DNA from: Streptomyces sp. NBC_00250
GTDB taxonomy: Bacteria; Actinomycetota; Actinomycetes; Streptomycetales; Streptomycetaceae
Assembly (NCBI RefSeq): GCF_036192275.1
Contig: NZ_CP108088.1
Coordinates: forward strand, 4,155,501-4,219,500
Length of the DNA: 64,000 bases
Direction of reading: 5' to 3'
Shown here: positions 46,352-55,617 of the stretch, piece by piece
How positions within the stretch are numbered: position 1 is the first letter of the stretch
Layout of the letters: every line of letters begins with the position of its first letter
Notes under the pieces: generated by a model
Told to the model about the DNA's origin: nothing
Database searches by the model: none
Seen by the model: the letters and a program-made list of their open reading frames with translations, nothing else
Program-made: the position numbers and the translations under genes

Positions 46352-47560
46352 CTACTCCCCCACTGCCTTCTTCAAGGCCTGCACACGGTCCCTGCGCTCC
46401 CACGTGAACTCGGGGAGCTCGCGGCCGAAGTGGCCGTACGCCGCCGTCTTCGCGTAGATCGGCCGCTTGAGGTCCAGGTCGCGGATGATCGCCGCCGGCC
46501 GCAGGTCGAAGACCGCGCTGACGGCCTCCTGGATCCGCTCGTCCGGCAGGGTGCCCGTGCCGAAGGTCTCGACGAAGAGACCGACCGGCTCGGCCTTGCC
46601 GATGGCGTACGCGACCTGCACCTCGCAGCGGCGGGCGAGACCGGCCGCGACGACGTTCTTCGCGACCCAGCGCATCGCGTACGCCGCCGACCGGTCCACC
46701 TTCGACGGGTCCTTGCCGGAGAAGGCGCCGCCGCCGTGCCGGGCCATCCCGCCGTAGGTGTCGATGATGATCTTCCGGCCGGTGAGTCCGGCGTCGCCCA
46801 TCGGGCCGCCGACCTCGAAGCGCCCGGTCGGGTTCACCAGGAGCCGGTAGCCGTCGGACTCCAGGCTCACGCCCTCCTCGACCAGCTCCTTGAGGACGTG
46901 CTCGACGACGTACTCCCGGACGTCCGGGGTGAGCAGGCCCTCGACGGAGATGTCCGCCGCGTGCTGCGAGGAGACGACCACCGTGTCGAGGCGGACCGGG
47001 CGGTCCCCGTCGTACTCGATGGTGACCTGGGTCTTCCCGTCGGGCCGCAGGTAGGGCACGGTGCCGTTCTTGCGGACCTCGGTGAGGCGGCGGGAGAGCC
47101 GGTGGGCGAGCGCGATCGGCAGCGGCATCAGCTCGGCCGTGTCGTCGCAGGCGTATCCGAACATCAGGCCCTGGTCACCGGCGCCCTGCGCGTCGAGCTC
47201 GTCGCCCGCGCCCTCGACCCGGGACTCGTACGCCGTGTCCACGCCCTGCGCGATGTCCGGCGACTGGGCGCCGATGGACACCGAGACGCCGCAGGAGGCG
47301 CCGTCGAAGCCCTTCGCGGAGGAGTCGTAGCCGATGTCGAGGACGGCCTCGCGCACCAGCTTCGCTATCGGCGCGTACGCCGAGGTGGTGACCTCGCCGG
47401 CGATGTGCACGAGACCCGTGGTGATCAGGGTCTCCACCGCCACCCGCGAGGACGGGTCCTCGGCGAGCAGCGCGTCGAGGATGGTGTCGCTGATCCGGTC
47501 GGCGATCTTGTCCGGATGTCCCTCGGTCACCGACTCCGAGGTGAAGAGGCGGCGGCTCAT
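46352..47560 (-). CDS. metK: S-adenosylmethionine synthetase
   Basis: The 402-residue enzyme makes SAM from methionine and ATP. It has the [19 protein letters not shown] start motif, [10 protein letters not shown], and [22 protein letters not shown] overlaps the carrier-protein stop (ATGA). It supplies the two methyltransferases at the head of the operon; a second housekeeping metK elsewhere is expected. Confidence 0.97.
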   Translation of the reverse strand: MSRRLFTSESVTEGHPDKIADRISDTILDALLAEDPSSRVAVETLITTGLVHIAGEVTTSAYAPIAKLVREAVLDIGYDSSAKGFDGASCGVSVSIGAQSPDIAQGVDTAYESRVEGAGDELDAQGAGDQGLMFGYACDDTAELMPLPIALAHRLSRRLTEVRKNGTVPYLRPDGKTQVTIEYDGDRPVRLDTVVVSSQHAADISVEGLLTPDVREYVVEHVLKELVEEGVSLESDGYRLLVNPTGRFEVGGPMGDAGLTGRKIIIDTYGGMARHGGGAFSGKDPSKVDRSAAYAMRWVAKNVVAAGLARRCEVQVAYAIGKAEPVGLFVETFGTGTLPDERIQEAVSAVFDLRPAAIIRDLDLKRPIYAKTAAYGHFGRELPEFTWERRDRVQALKKAVGE

Positions 47561-47808
47561 GCCTGAGCCTCCACCGGGGTCTTGAAGAAGTGCTGCTCGA
47601 TGGCACCGAGGGTGCGGATGGACTCGACCTCAAGGGTCTCCATCTGGATCGCGGTGCCGCTCTCCTGCTCCAGGAGGAAGACGAACTCGACGAAGGACAG
47701 CGAGTCGATGAGCCGGTTCTCGATCAGGTCGAGGTCGGCCGCGATGTCGTCGCGCTCCGGGTGACGCTCGAGGATCCAGTTCTTCACCGTCTGCAGGCCG
47801 TCGGCCAT
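47557..47808 (-). CDS. Free acyl/aminoacyl carrier protein
   Basis: An 83-residue acidic protein with the phosphopantetheine-attachment motif [13 protein letters not shown] (Ser about residue 36). Its neighbours, an amino acid:carrier-protein ligase and an AcpS-type PPTase, indicate it carries an amino acid rather than a fatty acid. The stop overlaps metK. Confidence 0.93.
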   Translation of the reverse strand: MADGLQTVKNWILERHPERDDIAADLDLIENRLIDSLSFVEFVFLLEQESGTAIQMETLEVESIRTLGAIEQHFFKTPVEAQA

Positions 47809-47827
47809 GGTTGCTCTCCTTTAGCTG

Positions 47828-48265
47828 CTAATGGATGGGTGTGGCGGGCGCGATGATCGGAGCGGCCACCGCCACCGCGTAGTCCACGTCGTGGCTGATG
47901 GACACGGTGATCTCGGTGATGCCGGACTCCGCGGCCATCTCGGCGGCCGAACGGTGCAGCTCCACGAGCGGCCAGCCGCCCTCGGAACGCCGCACGACGA
48001 TGTCCGGCCAGGGCAGGAACCTGCCCCTGACCCGTAAGGTCTTGAAAGCCGCTTCCTTGGCCGCGATCCGCCCGCACAGGCTCAGCACGTCGAGCCCGGA
48101 GGAGGTACGGCAATCGGCGAGCTCGCCGGGGGTGAGCATCCGCTCGAAGAACCGCTCCCCGTACTGGGCGAGGAGCCTGCGGACACGGTTGACGGACACG
48201 ATGTCCATGCCGAGGTTCGCCCACCCCAGGCCGCCCGCCGGCGGGGCGGCGGGACGGGCCGGCAC
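47828..48265 (-). CDS. AcpS-type phosphopantetheinyl transferase
   Basis: A 145-residue member of the AcpS family with the Mg-binding GMDIVSVNRV (about residue 19) and the CoA motif GRIAAKEAAFKTL, then SISHDVDYA. It would convert the apo carrier protein, and perhaps the NRPS, to the holo form. GTG start lies one base after the ligase stop. A TTA codon at 48035-48037 suggests bldA-dependent translation. The first 18 residues are unconserved. Confidence 0.88.
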   Translation of the reverse strand: MPARPAAPPAGGLGWANLGMDIVSVNRVRRLLAQYGERFFERMLTPGELADCRTSSGLDVLSLCGRIAAKEAAFKTLRVRGRFLPWPDIVVRRSEGGWPLVELHRSAAEMAAESGITEITVSISHDVDYAVAVAAPIIAPATPIH

Positions 48266-48266
48266 G

Positions 48267-49166
48267 TCAGATCACCGGCCCGGCCGCGTTGCTCGCATCG
48301 GCCCGCATGCGGGCGTTCGCGTCGAGCACCGCCCCCGTGGCGGCCTCCCAGCCGCCGTGGCGCCGGGTCAGTGCGGACAGCCACCGCTCCAGGCCGAAGG
48401 CGACACAGCTGGTGAAGGCCGGACCGCCGGTCGAGGCGAGGGTGATGTCGCAGCGGTCGCCGAAGAAGTTCCGGTGCGTGTTGACCGAGGCGATCGCCAG
48501 GTCCTCGTACAGGAACTCGTACTTCACCGGGGTCAGCCGCTGCAGGACCGCCTTCGAGCCGCCCTTGTCGAAGAAGGGGTCGCAGGCCGCCTCCCTGCGC
48601 AGCGGCAGGTCGAGCGCCGCGGCGAAGGACTGGATGCGGGCGGTGAAGTCCGCGAGGTGCGTCTCGGCGTGCTCGCGCGCACCGATGGCGACGATCTCCC
48701 GCATGCGGAAGCCGAGTTGGCGCCGCATGCCCTCGTAGTGGGTCTCCTTGCGGAAGCACCAGGAGCAGATCGTGACGAGGGTGTCGTCGGCGACCGCGGT
48801 GCCCTGGTGGTCGAGGTAGACGGCGTAGCAGGACGCCGAGGGCAGTCCGAGGCCGGCCGGTTCGAGGGCGGCCGCGGGCCACTGCCCGCGCTCGCCGTCG
48901 AAGGGGGCGGTGAGGCGCCCCTCCAGGTCGAGCGGGGCCGCGAGGACGGCCTGGTGCGGGAAGTTGTCGTAGTAGTCCAGCTTCGCCAGATCGGCGGCCG
49001 GCAGGAGCGGGGGCATGGTCATCGGGCGGGCGCCCGCGGTCACCCCCCAGCTCTCGAAGGTGTCGTCGAGGAGCCGCAGCAGGCGGGTCCCCTCGGGACC
49101 GAGCGAGGGAAGGCCCCTCGTCGATCCCTTGATGTCCCCGCCGGTCGCGGGGGTCGTCACGGTCAT
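48267..49166 (-). CDS. Amino acid:carrier protein ligase (class II aaRS-like)
   Basis: The 299-residue protein matches truncated, atypical seryl-tRNA-synthetase relatives that load an amino acid onto a carrier protein. They lack the tRNA-binding coiled coil. Visible: YYDNFPHQA, zinc-ligand Cys in SASCYAVYLDHQG, the class II motif 2 region ICSWCFRKETHYEG, and motif 3 SCVAFGLERWLSAL. It would activate a small amino acid (Gly or Ala in known members) with ATP and pass it to the adjacent carrier protein. RBS GGTGAAG precedes ATG 49166. Confidence 0.9.
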   Translation of the reverse strand: MTVTTPATGGDIKGSTRGLPSLGPEGTRLLRLLDDTFESWGVTAGARPMTMPPLLPAADLAKLDYYDNFPHQAVLAAPLDLEGRLTAPFDGERGQWPAAALEPAGLGLPSASCYAVYLDHQGTAVADDTLVTICSWCFRKETHYEGMRRQLGFRMREIVAIGAREHAETHLADFTARIQSFAAALDLPLRREAACDPFFDKGGSKAVLQRLTPVKYEFLYEDLAIASVNTHRNFFGDRCDITLASTGGPAFTSCVAFGLERWLSALTRRHGGWEAATGAVLDANARMRADASNAAGPVI

Positions 49167-49208
49167 GATCTCTTCACCTCTCGGGTGGGAGGTCCAGGCC
49201 CTGGCCGC

Positions 49209-50102
49209 TCAGACGACGGGCAGGGTGTCGTCGGAGAAGATCCCGGTCTTCAGGAAGAAGGCGAGGGGCTTGCGGATCGCCTTGCGCTCGTGGGGGCGGC
49301 GGCTCTCGTCGGCGACCAGCGCGTTGCGCAGGGCCAGCGGGTCGGGGATGCCGGCGTCGCGGTACACGTGGGGGTTGTAGAGGGAGTTGACGCTGTAGAC
49401 GACGTACCGCTTGAGGTACGCCTCCACCTCGCGGACCCGCTCGGCGCTGACGGCCTGGCACATCCGGCCGTAGAGCAGGGAGACCAGCTCGCGCCCGAAG
49501 GCGATGTGCCGGGACTCGTCCTGGTGGTGGATGCGGTTGACCTCGCGGATGGTGTGGCAGAGCGAAGTGTCCTTCGCCATCCGGGAGTTGTAGTGGTCGA
49601 CGAGCTCCTCGAAGAAGAGGATGCGGGTGAAGACGAGGAAGTTCTCGACCTCGGGCTCCCAGGCGGCGTCGGCGCGCATGGCGGTGGAGCCGTAGATCTT
49701 GTGGCCGTAGCGGCGGCAGAACTCGGAGAAGAACCACATGTGTTCGTTCTCCTCACCGATGAAGTGGTGGAAGAAGTCCGAGGGCACCTCGAAGCCGGGC
49801 ATGTGGATGCGGCCGACGACCTCGATGAGCAGCTCGCGGATGCCGTGGACGTTCAGGCTGTAGAAGTTGATGGACTCCCACTTCGACAGGCGCTGAAGCG
49901 TTTCCTCACCGAGGGCGTCGTAGTGCTCGGTGCCGTAGACGGTGAGCAGCTCCGGGGTCATCCAGAAGCGGTTCTCCTCCAGCGTCTCGGGCCACTGGAA
50001 GGTCTGGTACGGGTTGTAGTAGTCCTCGACGGAGCGCTCGCTGAGCCGCTCCAGGACCTCCATGAACCGGTCGGTGACGGGCAGGGGGGCGGTGGCGCCC
50101 AT
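49209..50102 (-). CDS. AurF-like di-iron N-oxygenase
   Basis: The 297-residue ferritin-like protein has di-iron ligand helices: FIGEENEHMWFFSEF (about 115-130), FFEELVDHYNSRM (about 165-178) and HHQDESRHIAFGRELV (about 200-215, ExxRH). The family (AurF, CmlI) oxidises amines to hydroxylamine, nitroso or nitro groups. Beside an aminoacyl carrier system, it probably oxidises a carrier-bound amino group. A strong RBS AGAGGAG precedes ATG 50102. Confidence 0.85.
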   Translation of the reverse strand: MGATAPLPVTDRFMEVLERLSERSVEDYYNPYQTFQWPETLEENRFWMTPELLTVYGTEHYDALGEETLQRLSKWESINFYSLNVHGIRELLIEVVGRIHMPGFEVPSDFFHHFIGEENEHMWFFSEFCRRYGHKIYGSTAMRADAAWEPEVENFLVFTRILFFEELVDHYNSRMAKDTSLCHTIREVNRIHHQDESRHIAFGRELVSLLYGRMCQAVSAERVREVEAYLKRYVVYSVNSLYNPHVYRDAGIPDPLALRNALVADESRRPHERKAIRKPLAFFLKTGIFSDDTLPVV

Positions 50103-50128
50103 GATCGTGCTCCTCTGACGATGGGGGG

Positions 50129-51172
50129 TTACGGCCGGACTTCGTAGACCGCGTTCACCGGGGTCTCGGTGGCGCGGCGCCAGCGGGTGAAGCCGGCCTC
50201 CTCCGCGATGCCCCGGAAGGCCTTCTCGCCGGAGTGGTTGCCGAGCGCGTGCGGGCCGCGCTGGGCGACGGCGACGGGCAGGCACATGACGGCGGACAGG
50301 GCCATGAACATGCGGGCGGCGGGCGTCTGGACGTCGATGTCCTGCGGGGACACGTTCGACTCGACGAGCATCCAGGTGCCGTCCGCGTCCAGGGACTTGT
50401 GGACGTGCTGGGCGGCGGCGACCGGGTCGCCCATGTCGTGCAGGGCGTTGAAGAAGCACACCAGGTCGTAGCCGGAGCCCGGGTAGTCGTCGGCGGACGC
50501 GACCTCGAAGACGACCCGGTCGGAGAGGCCGGCCTCCTCGGCGAGCTCCCGCGCGATGGAGATGGCCTCCTCCGAGTAGTCGAAGCCGTGGACGGTGGCG
50601 TTCGGGAAGGCCTTCGCGATGAGCAGCGTGGTGTGGCCGACCCCGCAGCCCACGTCGGCGACGGTGCCGCCGGCGGCGAGCTTGTCGGTGACCTGGTGGA
50701 GGGCGGGCAGCCAGTCGGCGACGAGCTTGTGCTCGTACGTCGGCTGGAAGAAGGAGCCCATGCCGGTGTCGAGGGCCGCGTCGTGCTCGGCCCAGCCGAC
50801 GCCGTCACCGGTGCGGTACGCCTCCACCAGCAGGTCCTCGGTGGCGTACAGCGCCTTCAGGGCGGTGAAGAACCCGGCGGCGTACGTGACGGCCTTCGGG
50901 TCCGCGAGGACCTCGACGTGATCGGCGGGCAGCGTGTACGTGAGGGAGCTGGGGTGCCGCTCCACGTACCCGGCGGAGAGCTGGGCGTGCAGCCACTCCT
51001 CGATGTACCGCTCGTTCGTGCCGGTCGCCTCCGCGAGCGCGGCGGCGGTGAGCGGGCCCTGCTCGGCGAGGGCCCGGTAGAGGCCGAGGCGCTGGCCGAG
51101 GGAGACGGTCAGACCGCGGACGGCCGCACCGGCGTCGGTGATGACCCGCTGGTGGAAGTCGTGGGCGCTCAT
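50129..51172 (-). CDS. SAM-dependent methyltransferase (winged-helix type)
   Basis: The 347-residue protein has an N-terminal winged-helix/dimerisation region (about 1-100) and a class I fold with SAM motif VADVGCGVGHTTLLIAKAF (about 175-193). It resembles small-molecule O/C/N-methyltransferases such as those of antibiotic pathways. Its start overlaps the stop of the next methyltransferase gene (ATGA). Confidence 0.9.
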   Translation of the reverse strand: MSAHDFHQRVITDAGAAVRGLTVSLGQRLGLYRALAEQGPLTAAALAEATGTNERYIEEWLHAQLSAGYVERHPSSLTYTLPADHVEVLADPKAVTYAAGFFTALKALYATEDLLVEAYRTGDGVGWAEHDAALDTGMGSFFQPTYEHKLVADWLPALHQVTDKLAAGGTVADVGCGVGHTTLLIAKAFPNATVHGFDYSEEAISIARELAEEAGLSDRVVFEVASADDYPGSGYDLVCFFNALHDMGDPVAAAQHVHKSLDADGTWMLVESNVSPQDIDVQTPAARMFMALSAVMCLPVAVAQRGPHALGNHSGEKAFRGIAEEAGFTRWRRATETPVNAVYEVRP

Positions 51173-52017
51173 GCCGCCGCCTCCTCGAAGCCGCGCGTGC
51201 CCGGCAGGTCGCAGGTGAACAGGAAGGACCGCGGTACGCGCGGGACCGAACGCGCCGGGACCGGGTAGGGCCAGCGCCCGAAGTCGGCGCCCTCCTCACC
51301 GGGCTGCCTGACCTCCCGTACGGCCCAGCCGCAGTCGTCGAGCAGCGCCTCGGGCTCCTCGGTGCCGAAGAGCCACGGGTTGCCGTCCTCGTCCAGGGCC
51401 TTCATGAAGCCGCGGGCGAGCGGGTTCTCCAGGGCGGCCTGGGAGATGACGTCGCCGAGCAGCACGGAGCCGGGCGCGGCGTGCGCGGAGAGCGTCGAGA
51501 TGAGGGTCCGTACGGCCTGCTCGGGGAGGAAGAACAGCAGCCCCTCGACCACCCACAGGACGGGCTCCTCGCTCTTCCAGCCCGCCTCCTTGAGGGGGCC
51601 GGTCCAGTCCTGGGTCAGGTCGACCGGGACGGTGATCCGGGTGCGGCCGGCCGGCTGCGGCTCGTCCTTGAGCATCTCGGCCTTGGCCTCCAGGAGGGCC
51701 GGGCGGTCGAGCTCGTAGACGGTGACCCCGTCGGGCCAGGGCAGCCGGAAGAAACGGGTGTCCATGCCGGCGGCGAGGAAGACGACCTGGCGGATGCCCC
51801 GCTCCTCCACCGCCTGGACGACGGCGCGGTCGAGGTAGGTGGTGCGGATGGCGAGGAACGGCACGGTGCCGCCCCCGGCGTAGCGCTCGAGCAGTTCGAA
51901 GCCGATCCGGTCGGCGACGGTGCGCGCGTAGGGATCGGCGAACAGCCGGTCCTCGCGCTCGGTCTCCAGGGCGCGCGCGGCGGCGGTCCACTGGGCGGTG
52001 CGGGATACGGCCTCCAC
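51169..52017 (-). CDS. Leucine-carboxyl-methyltransferase-like (TIGR00027) MT
   Basis: The 282-residue protein belongs to the TIGR00027/LCMT-like class I methyltransferases: EDRLFADPYAR (about 21-31), VVFLAAGMDTRFFRLPWP (about 78-95), and VYELDRPALLEAK. Many such actinobacterial enzymes methylate O (or carboxyl) groups in secondary metabolites. GTG 52017 is the conserved start; upstream in-frame sequence is repeat DNA. Confidence 0.88.
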   Translation of the reverse strand: MEAVSRTAQWTAAARALETEREDRLFADPYARTVADRIGFELLERYAGGGTVPFLAIRTTYLDRAVVQAVEERGIRQVVFLAAGMDTRFFRLPWPDGVTVYELDRPALLEAKAEMLKDEPQPAGRTRITVPVDLTQDWTGPLKEAGWKSEEPVLWVVEGLLFFLPEQAVRTLISTLSAHAAPGSVLLGDVISQAALENPLARGFMKALDEDGNPWLFGTEEPEALLDDCGWAVREVRQPGEEGADFGRWPYPVPARSVPRVPRSFLFTCDLPGTRGFEEAAA

Positions 52018-52204
52018 AGGAGGTCCCCCTTCACTTCGGTGGATGTACGGGGCTTCGGACGGGTCCGGAGACGGATGGGTCCGGAGGGACGGATGGGTCC
52101 GGGTGTGCGGACAGGTCCATCCATGCGTGGACGGGTCCATCCGTGCGTGGACGGGTCCGGATGTACGGACGGCCGTGTTCAAGGGCCTGGCGAAGGACGG
52201 TTCG
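52018..52204. repeat. Tandem-repeat intergenic segment
   Basis: The 187-base gap between MaoC and the methyltransferase is dominated by GGTCCATCCRTGCGTGGACG, two adjacent 20-base copies (52114-52133 and 52134-52153), and by related GGACGGATGGGTCC units. Each 20-mer is itself an imperfect hairpin (GTCCA/TGGAC). No gene is present. Confidence 0.85.
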
Positions 52205-52744
52205 TCAGGCGCTCATGACCGGGACACAGGTCTTGGCCGGTCGCGCACAGGCGACGGGATCCTCGGCCGCGGGCATCGACGACAGATGGTCGGCCTCGGA
52301 GTCGGCGGGGCGCCGGCGGAAGATGCTGTGCAGGATCATGCTGAACACGGCCGTCCCGTCGGAGGCCACCAGGGTGCACCGCGGTTTGACGGTGCCGGTG
52401 GCGGGATTGAACGGCGACGGGGTGGAGCCGAGGATCTCGACGCGCGCGGTGAGGACGTCGCCCGGGCGGACGGGCCGCAGGTAGCGGACCTCGTCGATGC
52501 CGGGCGAGCCCATACAGGCGCTGTAGGCGAGCAGTCCGTCGACATAGCGGCGCATGAACATCGCCTGGGTGTGGAACCCGCTCGCGATCAGGCCGCGGAA
52601 CTGCGACTGCTCCGCGCGCGCGGGATCCGTGTGGAAGGGCTGCGGGTCGAAGCGCCTGCCGAACTCCAGCACCTCCTCCGCCGTGACGGTGACGGCGCCC
52701 AGCTCGTGGACGTCGCCGGGCCGGAAGTCCTCGAAGTAGCGCAT
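52205..52744 (-). CDS. MaoC-like dehydratase/hydratase
   Basis: The 179-residue hotdog-fold protein begins MRYFEDFRPGDVHELG and has the hydratase motif DPQPFHTD (about 32-39) and GLIASGFHTQAMFMR. The catalytic Asp/His are present. It would hydrate or dehydrate an acyl or aminoacyl thioester. It is the first gene after the 52.8 kb promoter. The last 30 residues are unconserved. Confidence 0.88.
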   Translation of the reverse strand: MRYFEDFRPGDVHELGAVTVTAEEVLEFGRRFDPQPFHTDPARAEQSQFRGLIASGFHTQAMFMRRYVDGLLAYSACMGSPGIDEVRYLRPVRPGDVLTARVEILGSTPSPFNPATGTVKPRCTLVASDGTAVFSMILHSIFRRRPADSEADHLSSMPAAEDPVACARPAKTCVPVMSA

Positions 52745-52790
52745 CGCGCGCCCCCCTTGACCTAGGAGTGGTCTTTCCCTGGCACACCCC

Positions 52791-52820
52791 AATCTACGAA
52801 TCAGTCATTTATTTTGTCAA
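52791..52820 (-). promoter_or_regulatory. Promoter of the MaoC-to-NRPS operon
   Basis: Minus-strand TTGACA (52820-52815), an 18-base spacer and TAGATT (52796-52791) closely match the sigma-70/HrdB consensus. It lies at the 3' end of the PLP-enzyme gene and about 45 bases before the MaoC start, which is preceded by an AAGGGGGG RBS. This is the clearest promoter in the window and drives the operon. Confidence 0.75.
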
Positions 52821-54038
52821 CCCAAAAGAAGGCCGGGAACGATGCTGACCGCGGGCCTGTTCGGCAGCCTGACCGAGAGCCTGTTCGACGTCGGCCCACA
52901 GGTCCTCGACGTCCTCGATGCCGACCGACATCCGTACGAGCCCCGGGGCTATCCCGGCCGCCCCCAGAGCGGCCTCGTCCAGCTCCCGGTGGGACGTGGA
53001 CGCCGGGTGCGTCACGAGGGTCTCCACCCCGCCGAGGGAGAGCGCGAGCGTGGCCACCCGTACGCACTCGATGAAGGCCCGGCCGGCCTCCCGGCCCCCC
53101 GCGAGCTCGAACGACAGCAGCCCCCCGCCGCCGTCGAGCGCCTTGCGGGCGTGCTCGTACGAGGGGTGGCCCGGGAGCCACGGGTAGTGGACGGCCGTGA
53201 CGCCCGGGTGGGCGGCGAGCCGCTCGGCGAGGGCGGCGGCGTTGGCGCAGTGCTCGCGCATCCGCAGCGGCAGGGTGGGGATGCCACGCAGGGTCAGCCA
53301 GGCGGCGAACGGGTCGGCACAGGCGCCGAGTTCGACCGTCCGGGGCCAGATCCTGCGGCGCAGCCCGTCGTCGGCGAACACGGCGGCGCCGCCGAGGACG
53401 TCCGAGTGCCCGGAGAGGTACTTGGTGGTCGAGTGGACGACGATGTCGGCACCGTGCTCCAGGGGGCGGCACAGTACGGGCGAGGCGAGCGAGTTGTCGA
53501 CGAGGCTCGTCACCCCGAGCGCGCGGGCGGCGGCGAGCAGGCCCGGGAGGTCGGGGACCTGGCCGGTGGGGTTGGCGATGGTCTCCATGACGAGCAGCCG
53601 GGTGGCCGGGTGCACGGCGGCGGCCTCGAACTCGGCCGGATCGTCGCCGGATATCCGTACGACCTCGATCCCGTACCGCTCGGCCAGGTCGGCCAGGACG
53701 GCATGGGTGCCGCCGTACAGACAGCGCTGGGCCACCACGCGGTCGCCCGGCCGCAGGAGGGCGAGCAGGATCCCGCTGACGGCGCCCATGCCGGAGGCGA
53801 AGGCGAGGGCCCCGGCGCCGCCCTCGAGCCCGGCGAGGGTCTGCTCCAGGGCCCGTACGGTCGGGTTGCCGCGGCGGCTGTAGACGTACTGCCCGTCGGG
53901 TCCCGCCATGGCGTCGGCGAGTTCGGCGGCGGACTCGAAGGCGAAGGCGGAGGACTGCACGAGGGGCACGGAGAGCGGCCGACTGCCGCTCGGGAGAGGC
54001 TCGTTGACGACGTGCACGGCACGGGTGTTCAGTTCCAT
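52809..54038 (-). CDS. Cys/Met-metabolism PLP enzyme (gamma-lyase/synthase family)
   Basis: The 409-residue fold-type I PLP enzyme has VYSRRGNPTVRALEQTLAGLE, LEGGAGALAFASGMGA, and the Schiff-base Lys in HSTTKYLSGHSDVLGGA (about residue 208). ETLVTHPASTSH near the C-terminus is typical of cystathionine gamma-synthase/methionine gamma-lyase enzymes. It could make or break a Met/homocysteine C-S bond, linking it to the SAM cycle of the next operon. Confidence 0.88.
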   Translation of the reverse strand: MELNTRAVHVVNEPLPSGSRPLSVPLVQSSAFAFESAAELADAMAGPDGQYVYSRRGNPTVRALEQTLAGLEGGAGALAFASGMGAVSGILLALLRPGDRVVAQRCLYGGTHAVLADLAERYGIEVVRISGDDPAEFEAAAVHPATRLLVMETIANPTGQVPDLPGLLAAARALGVTSLVDNSLASPVLCRPLEHGADIVVHSTTKYLSGHSDVLGGAAVFADDGLRRRIWPRTVELGACADPFAAWLTLRGIPTLPLRMREHCANAAALAERLAAHPGVTAVHYPWLPGHPSYEHARKALDGGGGLLSFELAGGREAGRAFIECVRVATLALSLGGVETLVTHPASTSHRELDEAALGAAGIAPGLVRMSVGIEDVEDLWADVEQALGQAAEQARGQHRSRPSFGLTK

Positions 54039-54073
54039 CGCTTACCCCTTTTGCATGGGTGTGGGTACGGAGA

Positions 54074-54117
54074 AAGGGGCCGCCCGAAGTCCGGAGACGG
54101 ACATCGAACGGCCCCTT
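54074..54117. terminator. Hairpin between MFS and PLP genes
   Basis: AAGGGGCCG (54074-54082) pairs with CGGCCCCTT (54109-54117), loop 26 bases, downstream of the MFS stop. It separates the exporter from the PLP gene on the same strand. Confidence 0.6.
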
Positions 54118-54137
54118 CGGGGGTGGGTCGGGACAGT

Positions 54138-55571
54138 TCAGACGGAGACCTTCTCGCCCTCGGAGGCGGGAGCGGGGGCTCCGGCGGCCGCCTTGTCGCC
54201 CTTCATGACGAGGAGGGTGATCACGCCGCCGACGGCGGCGATGATCGCGGCGCCGATGAAGGCGGACGAGAACCCGTCCGTCAGCTTCGGCAGGTTGCCG
54301 AGCTGGTCGGCGCCCTGGGACATGGCAACGGCGGTCAGCGCGGCCAGGCCGAGCGCGGACCCCACGTTGTAGGTGGTGTTGACGATGCCGGAGGCGAGAC
54401 CGGCCTGCTCCTGCGGGGCGCCCGACATGGCGGCGATCATCGCCGGGATGTAGGCGAGGGACATGCCGAGCGCGGCGACGAGCGAGGCGGGCAGGACGTC
54501 GACGACGAAGGTGCCGGTGGGCGGGACGGCGGCGAGCCAGACCAGGCCGGCGGCGAGGACGAGGAGGCCGATGCCGATGAGCGGCTTGGCGCCGAACTTC
54601 TGCATGAGCCGGGCGGTGATCGCCGTCATGAAGATCATGAGGAGCACGGTCATCGGGAGCAGCGCGGCACCGGACTCGAAGGCTCCGAAGCCGAGGACCT
54701 GCTGGAGGTACAGGTTGAGGAAGTACCACATCGGGATCCAGGCGGCACCGAGCAGCGTCATCGCCAGGTTGGCGGAGCCGAGGCGCGGGACCCGCCAGAC
54801 GCTGAGCGGCATGAGCGGCTCGCTGATGCTCTTCTGGATCACGAAGAAGAGGACGAGGAGGGCGGCGGCGCCGACCAGCTGGAGGATCGTGCCGGTGGAG
54901 CCCCAGCCGACCTCGGGGGCGCGGACCACGGCGAAGACGGCGAGCGCGAGACCGGCGGTGACGGCGACGGCGCCGAGGATGTCGACGGAGCCGCGGCGGG
55001 ACTCGACGTTCGGGAGGAGCTTGGTGGCGGCGAGGGTCGCGAGGCCGATCGGGATGTAGATGATGAAGACCCACTGCCAGCTCATCCACTCGGTGAAGAC
55101 ACCGCCGAGGAAGACGCCCGCGGTGCCACCGGCCGGGGCGGCGGCGCCGTAGAGCGCCATCGCCTTGCCGAGCTCCTTCGGGTCGTGCATGAAGAGCATC
55201 ATCAGCAGGGTCATGGCGGACGGCGCGATGAGGGCACCTCCGACACCCTGGACGGCGCGGCCCGCGATCTCGACCCAGGCGGTCTGCGCGGCGGCGGCCA
55301 GGACCGAGCCGACGATCATGACCGCCCAGCCGGCGACGAAGATCTTGCGGGCTCCGACGAGGTCGGAGAGGCGTCCGCCGAGGAGCAGGAGGCCGCCGAA
55401 GACGATCACGTAGGCGTTGAAGATCCACTGGAGCTCGCTCTGCGAGAAGCCCAGGTCCTTCTGCATCTCGGGGAGCGCGACCCCGATGATCGACGTGTCC
55501 ATGATGACCATGAACTGGGCGGCGGCGAGCACGACAAGTGCCCACCAGCGCCGGGGATTGACGGTTGACAT
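54138..55571 (-). CDS. MFS transporter, DHA2 (14-TM) family
   Basis: The 477-residue protein begins MSTVNPRRWWALVVLAAAQF and has MDTSIIGVALPEMQKDLGFS and LLLLGGRLSDLVGARK, typical of the 14-helix drug:H+ antiporter-2 family (EmrB/QacA-like). It presumably exports a toxic or pathway product. Its promoter carries two paired palindromic operators (55618-55674). It lies just upstream of the biosynthetic genes. Confidence 0.92.
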   Translation of the reverse strand: MSTVNPRRWWALVVLAAAQFMVIMDTSIIGVALPEMQKDLGFSQSELQWIFNAYVIVFGGLLLLGGRLSDLVGARKIFVAGWAVMIVGSVLAAAAQTAWVEIAGRAVQGVGGALIAPSAMTLLMMLFMHDPKELGKAMALYGAAAPAGGTAGVFLGGVFTEWMSWQWVFIIYIPIGLATLAATKLLPNVESRRGSVDILGAVAVTAGLALAVFAVVRAPEVGWGSTGTILQLVGAAALLVLFFVIQKSISEPLMPLSVWRVPRLGSANLAMTLLGAAWIPMWYFLNLYLQQVLGFGAFESGAALLPMTVLLMIFMTAITARLMQKFGAKPLIGIGLLVLAAGLVWLAAVPPTGTFVVDVLPASLVAALGMSLAYIPAMIAAMSGAPQEQAGLASGIVNTTYNVGSALGLAALTAVAMSQGADQLGNLPKLTDGFSSAFIGAAIIAAVGGVITLLVMKGDKAAAGAPAPASEGEKVSV

Positions 55572-55617
55572 TGCCCTGACCCTTCGCTCGCGACGACCCC
55601 CGACCGGGAGCCGGGGC

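Noticed and set aside
49209..50102. AurF-like gene as CmlI of a chloramphenicol cluster
   Set aside because: The cml set (cmlA, cmlP, pab genes) is absent; its neighbours are a carrier-loading module.
52842..55568. A 908-codon open frame on the plus strand across the PLP and MFS genes
   Set aside because: Its translation is Gly/Asp/Arg-rich without domains; it is the antisense shadow of GC-rich minus-strand genes with clear families.
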